DNA from: an uncultured Eubacteriales bacterium
GTDB lineage: Bacteria > Bacillota > Clostridia > Oscillospirales > Acutalibacteraceae
Length of the DNA: 6,764 nt
Assembly: GCA_900317795.1 (NCBI GenBank)
Contig: ONIF01000107.1
Span: forward strand, 1 to 6,764
Reading direction: 5' to 3'
The notes under the pieces are model-generated. The model saw nothing but the letters and a program-made list of their open reading frames with translations, was not told where the DNA came from and did no database searches. Both the position numbers and the translations under genes were made by a program. Shown piece by piece: positions 1 through 5,062 of the stretch; the stretch's first letter is position 1, and each line of letters opens with the position of its first letter.

Positions 1-80
1 AAATGATTCAGTACTGTATGACCAAATGAACCTGTGCCGCCAGTGATCATCAAAATTTTTCCTGCAAGCGGAATTTTCAT
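1..80 (-). CDS. SDR-family nucleotide-sugar dehydratase/epimerase (UDP-GlcNAc 4,6-dehydratase-like), N-terminus only
   Basis: Reading leftwards from an ATG at 80-78 gives 26 codons before the window ends. Residues 7-24 (GKILMITGGTGSFGHTVL) are the typical first beta strand and glycine-rich NAD(P)-binding loop (TGGTGSFG, residues 13-20) of the FnlA/CapE/WbjB type of polysaccharide-biosynthesis SDR enzymes. Known members act on UDP-GlcNAc and feed N-acetyl-fucosamine-type sugars into capsule or O-antigen. Two in-frame TGA codons directly precede the ATG, so the start cannot lie further upstream. No good Shine-Dalgarno sequence is visible, so translation may be coupled to the gene before it. The oddity is that the upstream glycosyltransferase frame stays open across this whole stretch in another frame. 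The family call is firm for so short a fragment because the loop is so characteristic; the exact substrate is inference. Confidence 0.7.
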   Translation of the reverse strand, partial: MKIPLAGKILMITGGTGSFGHTVLNH

Positions 81-693
81 TCATCACATAATGATATTTT
101 CCAAAAGGCACGACTTTAATATGATTTGACTTTTTGAGATACTCAAATAAAAACATTCTGTCCTCTGCCATTGACAAAGTTTCATCAAAGCGAATAGCCC
201 CTATTTTCTCACGCAAAAACAGCTTGTCGGCAACAATCGGTAAAATCCTATTTTCTTTCAGAAACTCTTTTATAATATCCTCACCGAAAAAGTCTGATTT
301 TTCCCTGCATATATGCGGAATTTTTTTATGTGCATATTCAGCCGTAAAGCCTCCGCCTGTCAATTCACCGTCAAACTCCTGCAAAAGACTTTCAAAGTAA
401 TCACTTTCAATATAGTCGTCTGCGTCAATAAAAGCAATATATTTTCCCTTTGCCGTTTCAATGCCCGTATTTCTTGCATGAGAAACCCCTCTGTGCTTTA
501 TATGATACACGCTGAAATTCTCATTTTCAAAAACGGCTTTATTGATAACAGTTCCGCTGTCATCTTCGGAACCGTCATTGATAAAAATAACCTCCATACA
601 TTCTCTCACAGTCTGCGACAAAAGAGAATCTATGCAGGCTTTTATGTATCTCTCACTGTTATATACAGGTATTATCACACTTATTTCTTTCAT
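1..693 (-). CDS. Family 2 (GT-A fold) glycosyltransferase, 3' end cut by the window edge
   Basis: This is a probable cytoplasmic glycosyltransferase adding one sugar to the lipid-linked repeat unit. It has 231 codons to the window edge without a stop. The N-terminus SVIIPVYN (residues 5-12), DGS (40-42), the metal-binding DADD (90-93) and the acidic ED pair (177-178), the likely catalytic base region, are the landmarks of GT2 enzymes. The start ATG (693-691) overlaps the pssE stop as ATGA, and a TGGAG ribosome site lies within the pssE end. Around residues 200-211 it still reads like a GT2 C-domain (YHYVMNENSACR). From about residue 212 it looks less like one and overlaps the SDR gene in another frame. 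Many relatives run to about 300 residues or more, so the protein may be truncated or frameshifted here. Donor and acceptor cannot be told. Confidence 0.9.
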   Translation of the reverse strand, partial: MKEISVIIPVYNSERYIKACIDSLLSQTVRECMEVIFINDGSEDDSGTVINKAVFENENFSVYHIKHRGVSHARNTGIETAKGKYIAFIDADDYIESDYFESLLQEFDGELTGGGFTAEYAHKKIPHICREKSDFFGEDIIKEFLKENRILPIVADKLFLREKIGAIRFDETLSMAEDRMFLFEYLKKSNHIKVVPFGKYHYVMNENSACRKNFDDHWRHRFIWSYSTESF

Positions 694-1187
694 TTCAAAA
701 GCTCCATTGCAAGACGTTCTATATTTCGGGTAAATTCTTCATTATTCGATACAAATACGTTCGGCATATCTTTTATGATGTCATCATAATGCAGAATGCT
801 TGCTTTTATCTCTTCATCGCTTTCGGCAGATATGATATTTTTATACTTTAAAGAAAAATTCCTCACAAAGTCAGCCTGATGGTCATTGATATGCTCACCG
901 AACTTTTTACAGCGTGGAACGACTATCGGAATTTTTCTTCTTTCAAGCACCTCCATAAAACTGGACGGTCCTCCGTGCGTTACCACTATTCTCGCATTCT
1001 CCATAAACTTTGTCATATCACTGTAAGGAAAAAATCTGCTGTATTCGCAGAATTTCGGAATATAACGGGAAAAGCCCGTCTGAATGACAAACCCGTCACC
1101 CACGATTTTTTCTTCCGCAAGCCTGTCTATGCATTTCACCAGCCTGTCAAACGGCTGTTCATGCGTTCCCACTGTCACAAATATCAT
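690..1187 (-). CDS. pssE: PssE/Cps14G-family glycosyltransferase (Alg13-like catalytic subunit)
   Basis: This is a 165-aa GT28 C-terminal-domain (GT-B half) protein. The start VTVGTHEQPFDRLV (residues 4-17), HGGPSSFMEVL (71-81) and the PR...FGEHINDHQ segment (91-104) are the nucleotide-sugar binding signatures of the Cps14G/PssE/EpsF group. In pneumococcal type 14, Cps14G is the catalytic beta-1,4-galactosyltransferase and works with Cps14F, which recruits it to the membrane as Alg14 does for Alg13. Its partner pssD lies 12 bp upstream, in the expected order. The length matches the family. The ribosome site AAGGGAG (plus-strand 1194-1200) is 6 nt from the ATG. The stop overlaps the next gene's start. 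The pairing and fold are firm; galactose as the sugar is only a family-based guess. Confidence 0.93.
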   Translation of the reverse strand: MIFVTVGTHEQPFDRLVKCIDRLAEEKIVGDGFVIQTGFSRYIPKFCEYSRFFPYSDMTKFMENARIVVTHGGPSSFMEVLERRKIPIVVPRCKKFGEHINDHQADFVRNFSLKYKNIISAESDEEIKASILHYDDIIKDMPNVFVSNNEEFTRNIERLAMELLK

Positions 1188-1199
1188 AAAGTTCTCCCT

Positions 1200-1649
1200 T
1201 TAAAATATACTCCCCAGATTTTCCGCTTTCGGATAGAATTTCTTCATTTCTTCCCACTGCACAATAAACCTGTCCGTCACGGGATATACAAATTTTCCTG
1301 TCAAAGTCGGCTTGTCTATCCTGTCAAACACCTCTATATACATGGTCTTGATGCCGAGAATTTTCCCTACATAGAAAAACGGCACAGCAACGGCTGCTCC
1401 CGATGAGATGATAATATCGGGCTTTTCTTTACGAAGAACTTTCCACGCCAGAGCCGTATTGAGAAAAAATGCTTTGATATTCCTGTTGGTCGGGTAACAG
1501 CAGGGATATATTTTTTCATTTTCAAGGGTACTTTTGGTATCTTCCTTATCGAACGTCACCCAGAAATGCTCGTGCTTTTTCCAGAAAGTTTCCAGCTTGC
1601 TCAAATGGCGGAAATGACCGCCTGATGAACATACAAGGCAAATTTTCAT
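1200..1649 (-). CDS. pssD: PssD/Cps14F-family glycosyltransferase accessory subunit (Alg14-like)
   Basis: This 149-aa protein is the Alg14-like partner of the next gene. It is expected to anchor the catalytic PssE subunit to the inner membrane face and help bind the lipid-linked acceptor. Visible family marks are CSSGGH near the N-terminus (residues 7-12), SSGAAVAVPF (82-91), YIEVFDR (104-110), VQWEE (130-134) and the terminal LGSIF. I chose the ATG at 1649-1647 because it gives the standard MKICLVCSSGGH start and has GGTGG (plus-strand 1658-1662) 8 nt upstream. An in-frame ATG at 1664 adds five residues but has no ribosome site. It is the first minus-strand gene after the inverted phage-tail-like pair, so its transcript either starts in 1650-1787 or reads through from rfbB across 1.48 kb. 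Confidence 0.93.
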   Translation of the reverse strand: MKICLVCSSGGHFRHLSKLETFWKKHEHFWVTFDKEDTKSTLENEKIYPCCYPTNRNIKAFFLNTALAWKVLRKEKPDIIISSGAAVAVPFFYVGKILGIKTMYIEVFDRIDKPTLTGKFVYPVTDRFIVQWEEMKKFYPKAENLGSIF

Positions 1650-1657
1650 AATTATAT

Positions 1658-1662
1658 CCACC
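1658..1662 (-). promoter_or_regulatory. Ribosome binding site deciding the pssD start
   Basis: On the minus strand this reads GGTGG, 8 nt before the ATG at 1649. It favours that start over the in-frame ATG at 1664, which has only AT-rich sequence and no purine-rich site in front of it. Confidence 0.55.
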
Positions 1663-1709
1663 ATCTTTTGTGAAATATGCAGATTTTCCTTTGTTTCAAC
1701 CTCAAAAGG

Positions 1710-1715
1710 TATAAT
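1710..1715 (+). promoter_or_regulatory. Possible -10 box for the phage-tail-like gene pair
   Basis: A perfect TATAAT lies 72 bp before the 1788 start codon, in the only non-coding stretch of the window longer than about 20 bp (1650-1787). No good TTGACA-like box sits 16-18 bp upstream (TTGTTT at 1691 is too close) and there is no TGn extension. The region is AT-rich, so a chance match is quite possible. I see no convincing opposite-facing promoter for pssD in the same gap. Confidence 0.3.
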
Positions 1716-1737
1716 TTTTATTCTTTCGGGGGCATGG

Positions 1738-1759
1738 TTGAAAGGGCTTTGCCTTTCAA
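1738..1759. repeat. Inverted repeat (hairpin) in the leader of the plus-strand pair
   Basis: TTGAAAGG and CCTTTCAA form a perfect 8-bp stem around a 6-nt loop, ending 13 nt before the AAAGGAG ribosome site. It is not followed by a T run on either strand, so it is not an ordinary intrinsic terminator. The upstream CTTTC at 1723-1727 could pair with GAAAG at 1740-1744 and compete with the stem, as in a leader or mRNA-stability element. The structure is seen directly; the role is inferred. Confidence 0.5.
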
Positions 1760-1772
1760 AAAATATTTTATT

Positions 1773-1779
1773 AAAGGAG
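1773..1779 (+). promoter_or_regulatory. Strong ribosome binding site for the 94-aa gene
   Basis: AAAGGAG lies 8 nt before the ATG at 1788. It decides the start: the open frame extends back to an ATG at 1677, but that would run through the hairpin and this site and has no ribosome site of its own. Confidence 0.85.
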
Positions 1780-1787
1780 ATTTTTTA

Positions 1788-2072
1788 ATGTCAAAAATTA
1801 TCAAACTCGGAATGGCTTTCGACAGCAGCAATGCACCCAATTTCGGCAGCATTGAAGAAAACCCGAAATATCAGGGCGAATACACCCTTCTTGCAGCGGA
1901 TATTGCAAAACTCAACAATGCACTTACAAAGACTGCCTGCACACCGTATCTTTCATCGGCTGAGGACTTTGCCGTAACATCAGGCTCAAATGCCGTTGTT
2001 GCAGACGAACCTGCCGTATGGCGGTACCATGCCGGAACCGATACATGGTATGAGGTGATCTCCAATGATTGA
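1788..2072 (+). CDS. Small 94-aa protein of unknown function, coupled to a phage-tail-like protein
   Basis: I do not recognise a named family. The protein is small, soluble-looking and acidic, with no signal peptide or membrane segment. It opens with MSKIIKLGMAFDSSNAPNFG, has a segment likely to be helical (YTLLAADIAKLNNALTK, residues 32-48), and ends in an aromatic-rich stretch (AVWRYHAGTDTWYEV, 76-90). A short terminal Trp/Tyr block of this kind is seen in small proteins encoded just before tail-fibre genes in Bacillota phages, but that resemblance is weak. It starts after a strong ribosome site and overlaps the next gene by 8 bp, so the two are translated together. The likely role is a structural, chaperone or attachment partner of the downstream protein. 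It faces the sugar operon. The gene looks intact; its function is unknown. Confidence 0.8.
   Translation: MSKIIKLGMAFDSSNAPNFGSIEENPKYQGEYTLLAADIAKLNNALTKTACTPYLSSAEDFAVTSGSNAVVADEPAVWRYHAGTDTWYEVISND
2052..2059 (+). promoter_or_regulatory. Ribosome binding site of the tail-like gene, inside the 94-aa gene
   Basis: GAGGTGAT lies 5 nt before the ATG at 2065, within the last codons of the upstream gene. With the 8-bp overlap (ATG at 2065, upstream stop at 2070-2072) it supports both this start and coupled translation. Confidence 0.75.
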
Positions 2073-3135
2073 TTGGAATATCATCAAATCGCTTTCTCCA
2101 CACCCCGCACATATCCAAAAACCACGTATCTTATCAAAGGGAAACCCGCCTCTTGTTTTCCAAAACAATAACGGCTTTTTATCAAATTATAAAATATTCG
2201 GAAACACCATAAAAAACAGCAATACATTTACAGATGTGGGAGAATATATCTCCGACACAAACAGCCCTTACTATCAAAAATACTGCATTCCCATTCAGAT
2301 AAGCGGAATCAATATGCTTGACCTCAACAGCGTGGTCATGAATGCTTATATAAACGCCCAAGGCGAAGAAACACAAAGTATTGCCGGACTTAATCACTCC
2401 GACTATATTAGGGTAGAGCCTTTGACGGTATATACACTTGAAATTTACAGTCCGACCAGTCCCAATACGATTGCAATGAATTGGTTCGACTCCGAAAAAA
2501 ACATCCTCAGTGCAAGAAACACAGTCAACGTTGCTTTCGGTGAACATAAAGTATGGTCTGTACAGTCACCCGAAAACGCTGCTTATTTGATTGTAAACTT
2601 TGTCAGCGACAGGCAAAATGAGATCATGCTCTTCAAAGGTTCCGATTCGCACACATTTGAACCTTATCACGAACCATTGTTATATAACATCTATACAGAC
2701 GTTCCCGTGTCAAAGACACAAAACGAACATGATGTCATTGATTACAGAAATTCAAGGCTGAAAAAAAATATCCGTTCGCTTTCCTTCACGGGCAATGAAA
2801 ACTGGCAGAAACAACAAAATGATTTTCTGCTGGCGATTTCCGGCAACAAGAATGCAGATATTATATGCTCCCACTATGAAAATGCAGATATAAGCATTGA
2901 TTCATCTCACTGTCTGCATATCACCTCTTCCGATTTCAACTCGGCAGACGCATTCAAGAACTACCTTTCTTCTCAAAATATAAACGGTACACCTGTTACA
3001 ATATACTATGCAGCAGATATACCGGAAATATATACTCTTGAACTTCCCAATATCCCAACTCTTGACGGAACAAATATACTTGCTTTCGGCACTTCCGTAC
3101 AGCCTGACATCGTGCATATAACCTGTCAGATCTGA
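2065..3135 (+). CDS. Phage tail / receptor-binding-like protein (356 aa)
   Basis: The protein reads like the distal tail or fibre proteins of Bacillota siphophages and prophages. Residues about 29-48 (PLVFQNNNGFLSNYKIFGNT) match the recurrent opening in which a short lead-in is followed by a Y-I-(Y/F)-G-N/S-T strand. CIPIQISGINMLDL (74-87) matches the common IPI-V-SGKNLFD linker. Residues about 113-201 (from SDYIRVEPLTVYTLEI to MLFKGSDSHTFEPY) look like the beta-sandwich, carbohydrate-binding-like module of such proteins. The C-terminus (295-352: DAFKNYLSSQ, GTPVTIYY, LELPNIPTLDGTN, GTSVQP) is a very typical tail-protein ending. There is no signal peptide, membrane anchor, LPXTG or obvious enzymatic site. 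No other phage gene (terminase, portal, tape measure, holin, integrase) is in the window. It is coupled to the 94-aa gene and overlaps rfbB tail-to-tail by 10 bp. Tail-type origin is judged from recalled motifs; its present role is unknown. Confidence 0.8.
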   Translation: MIDWNIIKSLSPHPAHIQKPRILSKGNPPLVFQNNNGFLSNYKIFGNTIKNSNTFTDVGEYISDTNSPYYQKYCIPIQISGINMLDLNSVVMNAYINAQGEETQSIAGLNHSDYIRVEPLTVYTLEIYSPTSPNTIAMNWFDSEKNILSARNTVNVAFGEHKVWSVQSPENAAYLIVNFVSDRQNEIMLFKGSDSHTFEPYHEPLLYNIYTDVPVSKTQNEHDVIDYRNSRLKKNIRSLSFTGNENWQKQQNDFLLAISGNKNADIICSHYENADISIDSSHCLHITSSDFNSADAFKNYLSSQNINGTPVTIYYAADIPEIYTLELPNIPTLDGTNILAFGTSVQPDIVHITCQI

Positions 3136-3136
3136 C
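3125..3136. repeat. 12-bp perfect palindrome holding both convergent stop codons
   Basis: GTCAGATCTGAC reads identically on both strands. The inner ten bases (3126-3135) supply CAG ATC TGA to both genes, so the tail-like protein and RfbB each end in Gln-Ile-stop. With no room for a loop it is a poor RNA hairpin, although a 7-T run follows on the plus strand at 3143-3149 (the AAA AAA A of rfbB). It may be a junction or simply chance. Confidence 0.75.
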
Positions 3137-4145
3137 CGTACATTTTTTTATAATAGTTCTGATATTCGCCCGATATGATCTCTTCCCACCATTCACGGTT
3201 CTCAAGATACCATTTTATCGTTTTCTTTATGCCGTCCGTAAACTTCGTTTCGGGAAGCCAGCCCAATTCACTGTGTATCTTTGTCGGATCAATGGCATAA
3301 CGCATATCATGGCCTTTTCTGTCCGTCACATAGGTGATAAGGCTTTCGGGCTTATTCAGCTCCTTACAGATAAGCTTCACTATATCTATATTTTTCATCT
3401 CATTGTGACCGCCTATATTGTACACCTCACCGACTCTGCCCCTGCGTATTATCAAGTCTATTGCCTTGCAGTGATCCTCCACATACAGCCAGTCACGCAC
3501 ATTTATTCCCTCACCGTACACCGGCAAAGGCTTGTCATTCAGTGCATTCGCTATCATAAGCGGTATCAGCTTTTCGGGGAAATGATAAGGTCCGTAGTTA
3601 TTGGAACATCTGGAAATCGTCACCGGCAGACCGTATGTCCTGTGATACGCCAACACAAGCAGATCGGCTCCTGCTTTTGAACTGCTGTACGGACTGCTTG
3701 TATGAATCGGTGTTTCCTCCGTGAAAAACAAATCCGGTCTGTCAAGAGGCAAATCCCCATATACTTCATCTGTCGATACCTGATGATAACGGGTTATGCC
3801 GTATTTCCTGCAGGCATCCATCAGAACAGATGTTCCTATGATATTTGTCTGCAAAAATATTTCGGGACTTTCAATCGATCTGTCAACATGGCTTTCCGCT
3901 GCAAAATTTACCACTATATTAGGCTTTTCTTCTTCAAACAGCTTTTCCACAGCCTGCCTGTCGCATATATCCGCTTTCACAAATCTGAAATTCGGCTTGT
4001 CCATCACGCTTTTCAGCGTAGAAAGATTGCCTGCATACGTCAGCTTGTCAAGGCATATTATCCTGTCATCAGGGTGTCTGTCAAGCATATAAAACACAAA
4101 ATTGGAACCTATAAAGCCTGCTCCGCCTGTCACTATAATCGTCAT
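3126..4145 (-). CDS. rfbB: dTDP-glucose 4,6-dehydratase
   Basis: This cytoplasmic NAD-dependent SDR enzyme turns dTDP-glucose into dTDP-4-keto-6-deoxyglucose. The protein is 339 aa, a normal length. The Rossmann loop TGGAGFIG is at residues 6-13 and AAESHVDRSI at 82-91. The catalytic Thr-Asp-Glu lies in STDEVYG (124-130). The YxxxK pair is Y153/K157, and the substrate-binding stretches SNNYGPYHFPEKLIP (181-195) and NVRDWLYVEDH (215-225) are intact. The start is fixed by GAGGGGAT (plus-strand 4152-4159), 6 nt upstream and overlapping the rfbA stop. It lies 12 bp after rfbA, which supplies its substrate. Its last 10 bp overlap the convergent tail-like gene. The next minus-strand gene is 1.48 kb away with no visible terminator after rfbB. 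Confidence 0.98.
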   Translation of the reverse strand: MTIIVTGGAGFIGSNFVFYMLDRHPDDRIICLDKLTYAGNLSTLKSVMDKPNFRFVKADICDRQAVEKLFEEEKPNIVVNFAAESHVDRSIESPEIFLQTNIIGTSVLMDACRKYGITRYHQVSTDEVYGDLPLDRPDLFFTEETPIHTSSPYSSSKAGADLLVLAYHRTYGLPVTISRCSNNYGPYHFPEKLIPLMIANALNDKPLPVYGEGINVRDWLYVEDHCKAIDLIIRRGRVGEVYNIGGHNEMKNIDIVKLICKELNKPESLITYVTDRKGHDMRYAIDPTKIHSELGWLPETKFTDGIKKTIKWYLENREWWEEIISGEYQNYYKKMYGQI

Positions 4146-4157
4146 AACTTTATCCCC

Positions 4158-5042
4158 TCAAAATACTATCCGGTTTTCGGCAACCTTTTTCAGATACTCT
4201 CCGTAAGGTGATTTCCCGTACAAGTCCGCTGACATCAAAAGTTTATCTTTGTCTATCCACTTTTTGTAGTATGCAATTTCTTCGGGTGCGGATATGACAA
4301 CTCCCTGCCTGTTCTGTATCGTCTGGACAAAGGAAGCCGCTTCCATAAGGCTGTCCATTGTCCCGGTATCGAGCCATGCAAAGCCTCTGCCCAATATCTG
4401 CACTTTCAGGTTCCCGTCCTCAAGGTACATTCTGTTAAGGTCTGTAATTTCAAGCTCTCCCCTTGCGGAGGGCTTGACTTTTTTTGCCATCTCCACAACC
4501 CTGTTATCATAAAAATACAGTCCCGTTATGCAGTAATTGCTTTTCGGCTCTTTCGGCTTCTCCTCTACGGAAAGCACATTCTTATCCTTGTCAAATTCCA
4601 CAATGCCGAATCTTTCGGGGTCTTTCACATAGTATCCGAAAATAGTTGCCTTACCGTTCTGTGCGTCTTTTACGGCATCACTGAGATTTCTTCTGAAATA
4701 ACCGCCATAGAATATATTGTCGCCCAATATCATGGCACAAGGCTCATCTCCTATAAAATCCTCTCCTATGAGAAAAGCCTGTGCAAGCCCGTCGGGACTG
4801 GGCTGGACTTTATACGATAAATTGATACCGAAACTGCTGCCGTCACCCATAAGCTGTTCAAATCTCGGTGTATCCACAGGTGTCGAAATAATGAGAATAT
4901 CCCTGATACCTGCCAGCATGAGAGTTGAAAGCGGATAATATATCATCGGCTTGTCATAAATCGGCAGAAGCTGTTTTGAAGTTACTTTTGTAAGCGGATA
5001 CAATCTTGTTCCGCTTCCGCCTGCAAGGATGATTCCTTTCAT
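4158..5042 (-). CDS. rfbA: Glucose-1-phosphate thymidylyltransferase
   Basis: This enzyme makes dTDP-glucose from dTTP and glucose-1-phosphate, the entry step for dTDP-deoxysugars, in the cytoplasm. At 294 aa it is typical of the short RmlA form. The nucleotide-binding loop GGSGTRLYPLT (residues 8-18) continues into SKQLLPIYDKPMIYYPLSTLM. LGDN (106-109, with metal-binding D108), VEEKP (159-163), ARGELEITDLN (193-203) and WLDTGT (223-228, with D225) are all present. The ribosome site is weak (AGGT 8 nt before the ATG). It lies between the aminotransferase (20-bp gap) and rfbB (12-bp gap), consistent with one pathway operon. Nothing suggests damage. Confidence 0.98.
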   Translation of the reverse strand: MKGIILAGGSGTRLYPLTKVTSKQLLPIYDKPMIYYPLSTLMLAGIRDILIISTPVDTPRFEQLMGDGSSFGINLSYKVQPSPDGLAQAFLIGEDFIGDEPCAMILGDNIFYGGYFRRNLSDAVKDAQNGKATIFGYYVKDPERFGIVEFDKDKNVLSVEEKPKEPKSNYCITGLYFYDNRVVEMAKKVKPSARGELEITDLNRMYLEDGNLKVQILGRGFAWLDTGTMDSLMEAASFVQTIQNRQGVVISAPEEIAYYKKWIDKDKLLMSADLYGKSPYGEYLKKVAENRIVF

Positions 5043-5062
5043 TATAAAAGACCTGCTTTCTT

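Noticed and set aside
134..789. Plus-strand open frames of 63-158 codons over the left end
   Set aside because: They are antisense to the GT2 and pssE genes, have no ribosome sites, and their products (rich in Phe, Ser, Ile) resemble no family, while the minus-strand frame carries full GT2 motifs.
879..1406. 175-codon plus-strand frame
   Set aside because: It lies opposite pssE and pssD, whose family motifs are clear; it is a shadow frame.
1650..1664. Five-residue longer start for pssD at 1664
   Set aside because: No ribosome site precedes it, whereas the ATG at 1649 has GGTGG at good spacing and gives the family's usual N-terminus.
1738..1770. Hairpin as an intrinsic terminator
   Set aside because: It is followed by an A-rich run on the plus strand and a C-rich run on the minus strand; neither gives the required U tract.
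1677..1787. N-terminal extension of the 94-aa protein to an ATG at 1677
   Set aside because: It would translate through the TATAAT, the hairpin and the AAAGGAG site, has no ribosome site of its own, and adds 37 residues of low-complexity sequence.
3125..3149. Palindrome plus 7-T run as a terminator for the tail-like gene
   Set aside because: A 12-bp palindrome without a loop forms at best a 4-bp stem with a 4-nt loop, and the T run is the lysine codons of rfbB; too weak to call.
1871..3205. Minus-strand open frames of 60-121 codons opposite the tail-like genes
   Set aside because: The plus-strand frames have ribosome sites, coupling and recognisable tail-protein motifs; the minus frames are short, Cys- or Arg-rich and unlike known proteins. 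One could argue for continued operon genes here, but nothing supports it.
3273..4211. Plus-strand frames of 98-169 codons across rfbB
   Set aside because: They are shadows of the clearly functional rfbB gene.
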